Source: Eubacteriales Family XIII. Incertae Sedis bacterium
Lineage (GTDB): Bacteria > Bacillota > Clostridia > Peptostreptococcales > Anaerovoracaceae
Direction of reading: 5' to 3'
Length of the DNA stretch: 14,129 bases
Assembly: GCA_031276775.1 (NCBI GenBank)
Contig: JAISML010000173.1
Span: forward strand, 1 to 14,129
The position numbers and the translations under genes are program-made. How positions within the stretch are numbered: the stretch's first letter is position 1; the number at the start of each line of letters is the position of its first letter. The notes beneath the pieces were generated by a model. It saw only the letters and a list, made by a program, of their open reading frames with translations, had not been told where the DNA came from and made no database searches. This document shows positions 1 through 6,819 of this stretch, one piece after another.

Positions 1-962
1 CCACGGAAACCGGCGCCGGCCAATGGGGAACGGCGATGGCGGAAGCGACCTCCTACTTCGGTCTGGATCTCATCGTGTACATGGTCAAGGTGTCATTCAA
101 CCAAAAGCCTTTCCGCAAAGCGATCATGGAGACCTTTGACGCAAAAGTGTACGCGAGCCCCACGGATACCACGAACGCCGGACGCGCCGTCCTGGCGGAA
201 GACCCGGACAACAACGGCAGTCTCGGCATCGCGATCTAGGAGGCGGTTGAGGTGGCCGTAACCACCGAAGGATACAAATACGTCCTCGGCTCGGTGCTGA
301 ATCAGGTACTGCTCCATCAGTCCATCATCGGATTGGAGTCCGCCGCCGCGCTGGAACTCATCGACGAATACCCCGACGTCATCATCGGCTGCGCCGGAGG
401 CGGTTCCAACCTGGGAGGACTCATCGCACCGTTTGCCGGGGACAAATTGACGGGGAAGAGCAATCCTCGCATCATCGCGGTGGAACCGGCTTCCTGCCCG
501 TCCTTCACGAGGGGGAAATACGCGTATGACTTCTGCGATACGGCCAAGACGACCCCCTTGGCGAAGATGTACACCTTGGGCAGCGGCTTCAAGCCCTCCG
601 CGAATCACGCCGGCGGTCTGCGTTACCACGGCATGTCGCCCATCCTGTCCAAACTCTATCATGACGGCCACATGGAAGCGCGAGCGGTGGAACAGACCGG
701 CGTATTCGAGGCGGCAAAACTGTTCGCGAAATATGAGACCATTCTGCCGGCGCCGGAGTCGGCGCACGCCATCCGCGCCGCGATAGACGAAGCAAACGCG
801 TGCAAGGAGAGCGGCGAAAGCAAGACCATACTGTTCGGACTGACCGGCACCGGCTATTTCGACATGACAGCCTACAGTTCCTACATCGACGGCACCATGA
901 CGGATCACATCCCCACCGACGAGGAACTGCAGCCCGGCTTTGACAGTCTGCCGCAGGTATGA
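1..962 (+). pseudogene. trpB: TrpB2-type tryptophan synthase beta chain, 5'-truncated by the window and interrupted by an amber codon
   Basis: TrpB is the PLP enzyme that joins indole and serine to make tryptophan. The reading frame is open from the window edge (frame of position 3) and starts with ETGAGQWG at 6-29, the conserved TrpB stretch holding the catalytic Glu. It reaches GSLGIAI, meets TAG at 237-239, and resumes in the same frame with EAVEVAV. Downstream are the phosphate-binding GGGSN loop (GCAGGGSNLGG), SFTRGKYAYD, HAGGLRYHG, the PAPESAHAI segment and a TGTGYFD C-terminus, all typical of the TrpB2 subgroup. The PLP lysine lies upstream of the window. Similarity continues across the TAG without a shift, so this is one gene broken by one codon. 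A GTG at 252 could restart translation, but the product would lack the catalytic N-half. Possible explanations are a recent nonsense mutation, a sequencing error or readthrough. No partner trpA is visible, as is usual for TrpB2. Confidence 0.85.
237..239 (+). other. In-frame amber (TAG) codon inside trpB2
   Basis: The codon separates GSLGIAI from EAVEVAV. TrpB2 proteins usually read GSLGIAISEA here, so TAG stands at a serine position and could come from TCG by one C-to-A change. TAG is also the terminal stop of the cvpA-like gene at 6808-6810, so there is no sign that amber is generally recoded in this genome. Confidence 0.85.
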
Positions 963-1003
963 CAGGCAGGGAAGCCATGGATCGGCGAACGGCACGGATC
1001 GCA

Positions 1004-1036
1004 AAACGGTCAATCCTTTCCCGGGATTGACCGTTT
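1004..1036. terminator. Hairpin between convergent trpB2 and sppA, probable bidirectional terminator
   Basis: AAACGGTCAATCC (1004-1016) pairs perfectly with GGATTGACCGTTT (1024-1036), giving a 13-bp stem with a 7-base loop. It sits 42 bp after the trpB2 stop and 48 bp after the sppA stop on the other strand. The U tracts are short (TTT rightward, TTTT leftward), so termination strength is uncertain. Position and symmetry between convergent genes support the call. Confidence 0.75.
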
Positions 1037-1083
1037 CCGATCGGAACCAAAAGCGTCTCGCCTCAAAACAAGTCTGCCGCGCG

Positions 1084-2397
1084 TTATCCTTGATACATGT
1101 ATTTGATGGGAACGCGCCCTCCCTGACGCGCAAGTTCCAAAACCCGGATCACATCGCCGGAAAGCGCGTCCGAAACGGCTTCGTTCGCGGACGCCTGACT
1201 GTCCGTCCCGTTCGTTCCGGAAAACAGATCGCCGAATTCGGACGGAAACATCCTGATCAGCGGAGCGCCGAACAGCGAAAACTGCCCTGAGAAATCCAGA
1301 TTCGCGACATTGATGTCCATATCGCCCAAGTCCGCCTTGATCGCTTCGAGGGCGTCCGTTTCGAGCGCGATTTCGTCTATGAGCGAGGCTTCCAGCGCCT
1401 GTCGGGCCGTCAATACCCTGCCGTCCGCGATCTGTCTGACCGCATCCACGCTCATGCCGCGCCCATCGGCGACAATGCCCACAAACTGTTCGTAGGCTTC
1501 GTCCACCAGACCTTGGAACAAAGCTCTCTGTTCCTCCGTCATCGGCTCAAAATAACTGCCCATTCCTTTGTTGGCGCCGGAGGTGATTTCCGTCGCTTTG
1601 ACGCCGTGCTTCTCAAGAAAGCCCGAAACGTCAAAGAGCGTGCCGATGATCACGCCGATGGAGCCGGTCCATGTGTTGCGGTTCGCGTATATCCTGTCCG
1701 CGGGCGCGGAGATATAATAGCCGCCCGACGCCGCCATGGAACCCATGTAGACGTAGACGGGACGTTCCGTAACCGCTTTGTATTCCATGATTTTCAGATA
1801 AAGCTCATCGCTTTCGTACACGCTCCCGCCGGGTGAATCCACATACAGCAGCAACCCTCTGTTGTTGTCGTCTTCCATAAGCCGGTCGAGCGTTTCCATC
1901 GTCCAACCGTGGTGGTAAGCGTCTGCGGAAGACGTGTACGGATCGTTGAAATCACCGATTTCTCCCACGACGGATATGCGCGCCAAATATTCCTCCGTCG
2001 GCAGGGACAATTCGCCGGTTTCCGCAGTGAACATCCCTGTGACAAAACGCGAAAAGAGGAAGAGGGCGGCGAGGGCGGCGAGCGAGACCGCGACGATGAT
2101 CAACGCTTTTTTCCATGTGCGCATCTTTTTTTTCGGCGCGGGCCGATACATGCCGGGCGCGTATCCCGGTCCGTAACCGCCCGGCGCATAACCGCCCGGC
2201 GCGTATCCCGGCCCGTAACCGCCCGGCGCATATGCCGCACCCGGTTGATACGCGCGGTGCGCACCCGCGTTTCCCGGGCGCGGAGGAACTTCGCCCGGCG
2301 GAACATCCCTCCCTGCGGGACGCATCGTTTCGGGCGGTGTGGCGGACGTTTGATCTCGGTTCGCATTCGATTCGGATCCGGGCGGTCGTTCGTTCAT
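1084..2397 (-). CDS. sppA: SppA-like signal peptide peptidase (S49 family), membrane anchored
   Basis: This is a 437-residue S49 serine protease, a family that degrades cleaved signal peptides and membrane fragments. Residues 1-90 form a Pro/Gly/Tyr-rich tail with GYGPGYAPGG repeats. KKKMRTWKK (89-97) precedes one hydrophobic segment (about 98-118), so by the positive-inside rule the tail is cytoplasmic and the protease domain is outside. The domain has LYVDSPGGSV (184-193), MAASGGYY (221-228) with the likely nucleophile Ser224, TGSIGVI (244-250) and SGANKGM (273-279) with the likely general base Lys277. The Ser-Lys spacing of 53 matches the Gram-positive SppA dyad. The ATG is preceded by AAGGAG eight bases away. 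The gene lies 106 bp downstream of thrS on the same strand and may be co-transcribed with it; I see no convincing promoter in that gap. Family assignment is secure. The substrate is unknown, and the long repeat tail is unusual for SppA. Confidence 0.92.
   Translation of the reverse strand: MNERPPGSESNANRDQTSATPPETMRPAGRDVPPGEVPPRPGNAGAHRAYQPGAAYAPGGYGPGYAPGGYAPGGYGPGYAPGMYRPAPKKKMRTWKKALIIVAVSLAALAALFLFSRFVTGMFTAETGELSLPTEEYLARISVVGEIGDFNDPYTSSADAYHHGWTMETLDRLMEDDNNRGLLLYVDSPGGSVYESDELYLKIMEYKAVTERPVYVYMGSMAASGGYYISAPADRIYANRNTWTGSIGVIIGTLFDVSGFLEKHGVKATEITSGANKGMGSYFEPMTEEQRALFQGLVDEAYEQFVGIVADGRGMSVDAVRQIADGRVLTARQALEASLIDEIALETDALEAIKADLGDMDINVANLDFSGQFSLFGAPLIRMFPSEFGDLFSGTNGTDSQASANEAVSDALSGDVIRVLELARQGGRVPIKYMYQG
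2152..2235 (-). repeat. 42-bp tandem duplication coding the Gly/Tyr/Pro tail of SppA
   Basis: Two adjacent 42-bp units (2152-2193 and 2194-2235) differ at about four positions. Each encodes 14 residues of the YGPGYAPGGYAPGG type. The unit length is a multiple of three, so copy-number change would lengthen or shorten the cytoplasmic tail without breaking the frame. Confidence 0.85.
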
Positions 2398-2503
2398 TTC
2401 ACATTCTCCTTCATCTCTCCGGCAACGTCAGTCACATTGCCCGGCACTCGGACTGCGTATGGGATAAACTTTGCCTTGACCTGTCTTTTCCCCACACAGT
2501 TCT

Positions 2504-4249
2504 TTACAACGCTTTTTCCCGTATTTCTTTCTTCAATTTATCCGTGAACGCCGTGACGTTCATCTCTCCCAGATCGCCTTCCTTGGACGATCTGACGGAA
2601 AGGATGTCCCCAAGCGCTTCTTTTTCTCCGATGACGGCAATGTACGCGTCCCTCGCGTTGCGGGCTTCCCGTATCTTGTAGCCGATCTTCTCGTTCCTGA
2701 CGTCCACCTGAACGCGCAGTCCCTCCGCCCGAAGCCGCCCGGCCAATTGTTCCGCATAATCGCCGTACGCTTCGGTGATCGTCAAAAGTTTCACCTGCAC
2801 CGGCGCGAGCCAAAGCGGGAACTTCCCCGCAAAGTGTTCCGTCAGTATCCCGATGAAGCGTTCAATGCTGCCGAACAGCGCGCGATGAATCATGGATGGG
2901 ACATGCCGCTCTCCGTCCATGCCGACGTACGTGAGATCAAACTTCTGCGGCATCTGGAAGTCCAACTGAATGGTGCCGCATTGCCAGGTCCGACCCAAGC
3001 TGTCCTTGAGGTGAAAGTCTATCTTGGGTCCGTAAAACGCCCCGTCCCCCTCATTGACGACATAGGGGATACCCAGCGTTTCCACTGCGTACCGCAACGC
3101 GGCGACGGCCCGATCCCACTCCTCCTCGCTGCCCATGGAGTCTTCGGGCTTTGTGGAGATTTCCACATGGTACGCGAAGCCGAACACGCGATAGATATAA
3201 CCGACAAAATCAATGACGCCGATCAATTCATCGGTGATCTGGTCGGGCAGCATGAAGATGTGTCCGTCGTCCTGCGTAAAAGTGCGCACGCGCATCAATC
3301 CGTGAAGCGCGCCGGACAACTCATGCCTGTGCACCTGACCGAGCTCTGCGTACCGAAGCGGAAAATCCCGGTAGCTGTACATCTTCCGTCGGTAGACGAG
3401 CATGGCGCCGGGACAGTTCATGGGCTTGATGGCGTAATCGCCGCCGTCTATTTTCGTGAAGTACATGTTGTCCCGGTAATGCTCCCAGTGTCCCGAGGTG
3501 TGCCACATTTCCTCGTTCAGGATCAATGGCGTGCGAATCTCCGCATAACCCCTCTTCGCGTGCTCCGTGCGCCAGAAATTTTCAAGTTCATTGCGGACGA
3601 TCATGCCGTTTGGCAGGAAAAACGGAAAGCCCGGTCCCTCGTCGAAGATGGCGAACAGATCCATCTCCTTGCCGATCCTCCTGTGATCGCGCTTCTTCGC
3701 TTCCTCCACCCTGTCAAGATGGAGTTTGAGTTCCCCTTGGCTCGGAAATGCCGTTCCGTAGATGCGTTGCAGCATTTTGTTGCGTTCACTGCCGCGCCAA
3801 TAGGCGCCGGCGACGCTGAGCAGCTTCACCGCCCCGATCCGGCCCGTGGACGCCATATGCGGTCCTTTGCAGAGATCCACAAATTCATTCATTTTGTAAA
3901 ACGAAATGCGCTCGCCTTCCGGCAGGTCTTCGATCAGTTCTCTCTTGTACGGCTCTCCGGTTTCATCCGCCCAAGCCAAGGCGTCTTTTCTGCTGAGTTC
4001 AAAACGCTCCAACGGATAGTTGTCCCGCATGATCTTCTTCATTTCCTTTTGAATCGTCAACAGATCCTCGTCGGAAAACCGGTGCGGCAGATCGAAATCG
4101 TAATAAAACCCGTCGTCGATGGCAGGTCCGATGGCGAGTTGTGCTTCGGGCCAAATACGCTTGACCGCCTGCGCAAGAATATGGGAGGCGGTATGCCGGT
4201 ACGCGTCCCTGACCTCCCGGTTCGTAAAATCAACTTTTTCGTTTGACAT
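2504..4249 (-). CDS. thrS: Threonyl-tRNA synthetase without N-terminal TGS domain
   Basis: ThrRS charges tRNA-Thr with threonine. This is a 581-residue class II enzyme. The editing (SAD) domain comes first, with HTASH (H19, H23) and CKGPH (C127, H131). The catalytic core has zinc ligands C279 (MNCPG), H330 and H455, whose spacing matches E. coli C334/H385/H511. Motif 2 is near RYAELGQVHRHE, motif 3 is the segment after HVPSMIHRALFGS, and an anticodon-binding domain ends the protein. The TGS domain that normally precedes SAD is absent, as in some other bacterial ThrRS. I chose the ATG at 4249 because AAGAAGGGA lies eight bases upstream. An in-frame ATG at 4276 has no good ribosome binding site. 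A TTG at 4423 falls within the predicted -35 box, upstream of the transcript start, so a start there would wrongly translate the octamer array. Divergent from an amino-acid permease. No T-box leader fits in the roughly 140-nt 5' UTR. Confidence 0.95.
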   Translation of the reverse strand: MSNEKVDFTNREVRDAYRHTASHILAQAVKRIWPEAQLAIGPAIDDGFYYDFDLPHRFSDEDLLTIQKEMKKIMRDNYPLERFELSRKDALAWADETGEPYKRELIEDLPEGERISFYKMNEFVDLCKGPHMASTGRIGAVKLLSVAGAYWRGSERNKMLQRIYGTAFPSQGELKLHLDRVEEAKKRDHRRIGKEMDLFAIFDEGPGFPFFLPNGMIVRNELENFWRTEHAKRGYAEIRTPLILNEEMWHTSGHWEHYRDNMYFTKIDGGDYAIKPMNCPGAMLVYRRKMYSYRDFPLRYAELGQVHRHELSGALHGLMRVRTFTQDDGHIFMLPDQITDELIGVIDFVGYIYRVFGFAYHVEISTKPEDSMGSEEEWDRAVAALRYAVETLGIPYVVNEGDGAFYGPKIDFHLKDSLGRTWQCGTIQLDFQMPQKFDLTYVGMDGERHVPSMIHRALFGSIERFIGILTEHFAGKFPLWLAPVQVKLLTITEAYGDYAEQLAGRLRAEGLRVQVDVRNEKIGYKIREARNARDAYIAVIGEKEALGDILSVRSSKEGDLGEMNVTAFTDKLKKEIREKAL

Positions 4250-4302
4250 AGGCGCTGTCCCTTCTTTTCCATCCATCCCGGCGGAGACGATGCGCGCGGC
4301 CG

Positions 4303-4390
4303 CTCGTCGGCTCGTCGGCTCGTCGGCTCGTCGGCTCGTCGGCTCGTCGGCTCGTCGGCTCGTCGGCTCGTCGGCTCGTCGGCTCGTCGG
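4303..4390 (-). repeat. Eleven perfect tandem copies of an 8-bp unit in the thrS leader
   Basis: CTCGTCGG on the plus strand (CCGACGAG in the thrS sense) is repeated 11 times without a mismatch over 88 bp. The array lies between the predicted thrS -10 box (4395-4400) and the start codon (4249). The predicted transcription start, about 4388, falls in the first unit, so the array should be almost wholly transcribed as untranslated leader. It has no stop codon in any frame, so automatic callers are likely to extend thrS through it as an 8-residue RRADEPTS repeat. Confidence 0.95.
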
Positions 4391-4394
4391 GAAT

Positions 4395-4423
4395 ATTATA
4401 TGCCACGGACGGGGAAAAGACAA
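4395..4423 (-). promoter_or_regulatory. Predicted sigma-70-type promoter of thrS
   Basis: On the minus strand TTGTCT (4418-4423) is followed after exactly 17 bp by a consensus TATAAT (4395-4400). This is the best promoter match in the window and points at thrS. The expected start site is near 4388, giving a leader of about 140 nt dominated by the octamer repeat. Confidence 0.75.
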
Positions 4424-4428
4424 GGAAC

Positions 4429-4439
4429 TTGCCGGGCAA
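4429..4439. promoter_or_regulatory. 11-bp palindrome midway between two divergent -35 boxes, possible operator
   Basis: TTGCCGGGCAA is a perfect inverted repeat of 5-bp arms around one base. Its centre (4434) is almost exactly midway between the -35 boxes predicted for thrS (4418-4423) and for the permease (4444-4449). A shared operator is possible, but the palindrome is short and could arise by chance. Confidence 0.35.
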
Positions 4440-4443
4440 ACCG

Positions 4444-4472
4444 TTGTGAAATTCGCCTAAATATAGTAGACT
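4444..4472 (+). promoter_or_regulatory. Candidate promoter of the amino-acid permease operon
   Basis: TTGTGA (4444-4449) and TAGACT (4467-4472) are spaced by 17 bp and precede the permease start by about 75 bp. Both boxes are imperfect (each about 4 of 6). GATAAT a few bases further on is an alternative -10. A transcript starting near 4479 would include the GC-rich hairpin at 4494-4519. Confidence 0.45.
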
Positions 4473-4493
4473 GATAATACAGGTCATCAAACA

Positions 4494-4519
4494 GGCGCGC
4501 GCCCGTTCGGGCGCGCGTC
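4494..4519 (+). other. GC-rich hairpin in the permease 5' leader
   Basis: GCGCGCCCG and CGGGCGCGC meet around a central TT, and outer pairs extend the stem to about 12 bp (4494-4519, one G-U pair). No U-run follows, so it is not a standard intrinsic terminator. It lies 27 bp upstream of the permease ATG, with only a weak ribosome binding site (AAAGG, 4525-4529) in between. It could influence translation or leader stability. It might also be a chance product of local GC richness. Confidence 0.55.
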
Positions 4520-4546
4520 AACGGAAAGGCGGAACGCGAACGATAT

Positions 4547-6043
4547 ATGGACACAGGCGCAAACACTGAAAAAACAAACGCGCATATCTTTTCCCTGCGG
4601 GAACTCGTCATCTTCGGCTTGGCCTTTATGACGCCCGCCGCACCCGCGTTGATCTACGGCGATCTGGTCAAACGGTCCGGCGGTGCGCCGTCCCTGGTCT
4701 ACGCGGTCGCTTTTTTCGTCATACTGTTTACCGTACAGAGCTACGGAAAGCTGTCCCGCGCCTTTAACGGACCCGTCTGTCTCTACGTGCGGGAGAGCGT
4801 CAATCGATACGCCGGCATTGTTGCCGGATGGTCCTCGGGCATGTTTTACATCCTCGCCTCGGCGCTGGCTTTCAGCATCGGCGCGCATTTCGCCTCGGAC
4901 GCGCTCCCATCGATCCCCCGCTTCGTTTGGGCGCTGTCGTTTGCCGCCGTTTCGGGCGCGGTTCTCCTCCTCGGACGAAGAGCGACAGCCATCATGAATG
5001 CCGCAGCCGTGTACCTCGTGACAGCCATCACCGCCGTATATATTCTCGTCTGCGTCTTTGCGGCCTACCGGGGAACGGGCATCGGTCTCGTGATCTCGGA
5101 GATCCCTCTGCAACCGACCGGCGGACGGCTCGACGCAATCCTCACAGGCGGAAGTCTCGCCTGCCTGTCGTTTCTCGGATTTGACGCGATCGCCGCAATA
5201 TCGGATGAAGCGCGCAACGCGAAAAAAAATGTGGGGCGGGCCATGTTCATCGCCTGCGCCGTCGCGGGTATCCTGTTCTTCCTGCAAGCTTACGCGTCGA
5301 GTCTGATCCGGCCGGGTTTGTTTGAATTTACGGCTTCGTCCGTCGCCCTGTTTGACGTGGGAAACAAAGCGGGCGGACCGCCGATGGTGTATCTCTGCAT
5401 CGCCGCCCTCATCATCTCCGCGCTCTCCGTCGGAACAGCGGGTCAGTTGGCCGCATGCAAGACCATCGACCTGCTTTGGCAGAGCGAAGCGCCGCCGCGG
5501 ATGCGCAACATGCCGCGACTGCTGAAAGGCAAAGCGCGCGGGCGCGTCGGCGCGTTGCCCTGCGTACTCCTTGCGACATGCGCGATCGCCGCGGCAAACG
5601 TTGCGGCGCCCGCCGCGACGGACGGACTTTCCGCATCGCTGACCGACCTGGTGCAGTTCTTCGGTTGCTTCTGTTTCGTTCTCATCAACGCGGCCGCCAT
5701 GATCCACTTCTATTTCAAGAAGAAAAGACGGCACATATTCACGGGCTTGCTGTTCCCCGCTTTGGGATTTTTCAGCAGTCTGTACCTGTGGATCCATATA
5801 AGACCGGCCGCTTTTCAAATCGGACTTCCGGCGCTCATCCCCTGCGTCGTCTGGTTGATCCCGCACATCTTTCGGGCGGTCAAAGCAAGGATGGCGGGGA
5901 CGCGGACGCAGGAAAGCGACGGCGGATCCACCCTGCCCGAAACGCCCGCGGAAGAAACGTCGGACGGGGAGAACCCTGCAAGCGAACCGTCCGCGCGCGA
6001 ATGCGCGAAACCCCTGTCCTCGGCGCGCCGGACAGACAAATGA
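4547..6043 (+). CDS. APC-superfamily amino-acid/polyamine permease
   Basis: This is a 498-residue multi-pass membrane transporter. About twelve hydrophobic segments fill residues 20-445. The N-terminal FGLAFMTPAAPALIYG (23-38) is the helix-1 region of APC permeases, where the unwound substrate-binding stretch lies. FLGFDAIAAISDEARN (209-224) with the following KKNVGRA matches the helix-6 signature (GFD..... EEARNPKK.. RA). The last roughly 50 residues are a hydrophilic, Glu/Ser/Pro-rich cytoplasmic tail. The family imports or exchanges amino acids or polyamines; the substrate cannot be read from sequence. Threonine is a tempting guess because thrS is divergent, but it is untested. The ATG at 4547 has only a weak ribosome binding site (AAAGG 17 bases upstream), and I see no better in-frame start nearby. 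The cvpA-like gene starts 35 bp after the TGA stop and is probably co-transcribed. Confidence 0.9.
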   Translation: MDTGANTEKTNAHIFSLRELVIFGLAFMTPAAPALIYGDLVKRSGGAPSLVYAVAFFVILFTVQSYGKLSRAFNGPVCLYVRESVNRYAGIVAGWSSGMFYILASALAFSIGAHFASDALPSIPRFVWALSFAAVSGAVLLLGRRATAIMNAAAVYLVTAITAVYILVCVFAAYRGTGIGLVISEIPLQPTGGRLDAILTGGSLACLSFLGFDAIAAISDEARNAKKNVGRAMFIACAVAGILFFLQAYASSLIRPGLFEFTASSVALFDVGNKAGGPPMVYLCIAALIISALSVGTAGQLAACKTIDLLWQSEAPPRMRNMPRLLKGKARGRVGALPCVLLATCAIAAANVAAPAATDGLSASLTDLVQFFGCFCFVLINAAAMIHFYFKKKRRHIFTGLLFPALGFFSSLYLWIHIRPAAFQIGLPALIPCVVWLIPHIFRAVKARMAGTRTQESDGGSTLPETPAEETSDGENPASEPSARECAKPLSSARRTDK

Positions 6044-6078
6044 CCGCAGACGAAAGGCATTGACCGGGAGAAAAAATC

Positions 6079-6810
6079 ATGCAGATCGACATTGCCATTA
6101 TCATCATCACCTTGCTGTTCCTGTTCCTGGGCTTCAAAAACGGGCTTGTATATACCGTCTTTCACGCTTTTGGTTGGCTCATGGCCATTGGCGCGTCTTT
6201 CTTCTTTCACGGAAAAGCCGAGGCTTTCCTGACAGAGCGCACCGGGATCTACGACAGTTACGCCCGGTATACGCGGAAGATCATAGAGACGTTCACAAAC
6301 AGGCAAACGGACGATATCACCGCCAACGCGCCGGACGGCGTCGGCGGCGCGTTGGAACAATTGGGGGACGCGCTCGTCTCGAAAACGGTGGACTCCATCG
6401 TGGAAGCGACGTTCGGCGTCTTCGTGTTCATCGGGATCATACTCGCGATCAAACTTCTGCTTTTCGCGATCACGCTTCTGCTCTCCAAACGGTATCACAA
6501 CGGTTTCGTCGGCGGGTTGGACGGCTTTGGCGGTATGCTGATCGGCGTGTTGCAGAGCGCCGTCATCGTGTTTGTTCTGTTGGCGTTGCTCATGCCGGTC
6601 GCTTTCGCGATAGATCCGGAATACTGCGACGCCGTCCGCCACATGCTGAACAAAGCCATATTCGCCGACATCCTCTACGACCACAATCCTCTGCTCGGCA
6701 TCGTCAGCGGCAATCTGCCGGACGAACTTGCCGCGGGCGGATGGTTCGATGCGCTGAATCCGGATCCGGCCGCGAACGGCGCGGTATACCCTTTGGAGGA
6801 TCTGGCATAG
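6079..6810 (+). CDS. CvpA-family membrane protein
   Basis: This 243-residue protein has an N-terminal pair of hydrophobic helices (about 4-20 and 23-43, with GFKNGLVYTVFHAFGW between and into the second). A soluble loop (44-108) follows, then helices at about 110-136 and 150-178. The turn NGFVGGLDGFGGMLIGVLQS (141-160) resembles the conserved CvpA segment before the last helix. A 65-residue tail ends the protein. CvpA proteins are needed for colicin V secretion in E. coli and are linked to envelope stress in other bacteria; the molecular role is unclear. The ATG has GGGAG eight bases upstream. It lies 35 bp after the permease, in a probable two-gene operon. The TAG stop is 9 bp from the stop of the convergent ABC permease, with no hairpin between. 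Confidence 0.8.
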   Translation: MQIDIAIIIITLLFLFLGFKNGLVYTVFHAFGWLMAIGASFFFHGKAEAFLTERTGIYDSYARYTRKIIETFTNRQTDDITANAPDGVGGALEQLGDALVSKTVDSIVEATFGVFVFIGIILAIKLLLFAITLLLSKRYHNGFVGGLDGFGGMLIGVLQSAVIVFVLLALLMPVAFAIDPEYCDAVRHMLNKAIFADILYDHNPLLGIVSGNLPDELAAGGWFDALNPDPAANGAVYPLEDLA

Positions 6811-6819
6811 CCGGCGATC

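Noticed and set aside
252..962. A separate complete gene starting at GTG 252
   Set aside because: It is in the same frame as the upstream TrpB fragment and continues its family alignment across the TAG, so it is the 3' half of one interrupted gene.
4303..4390. CRISPR-like array
   Set aside because: The 8-bp units are directly adjacent with no spacers, so this is a simple tandem repeat.
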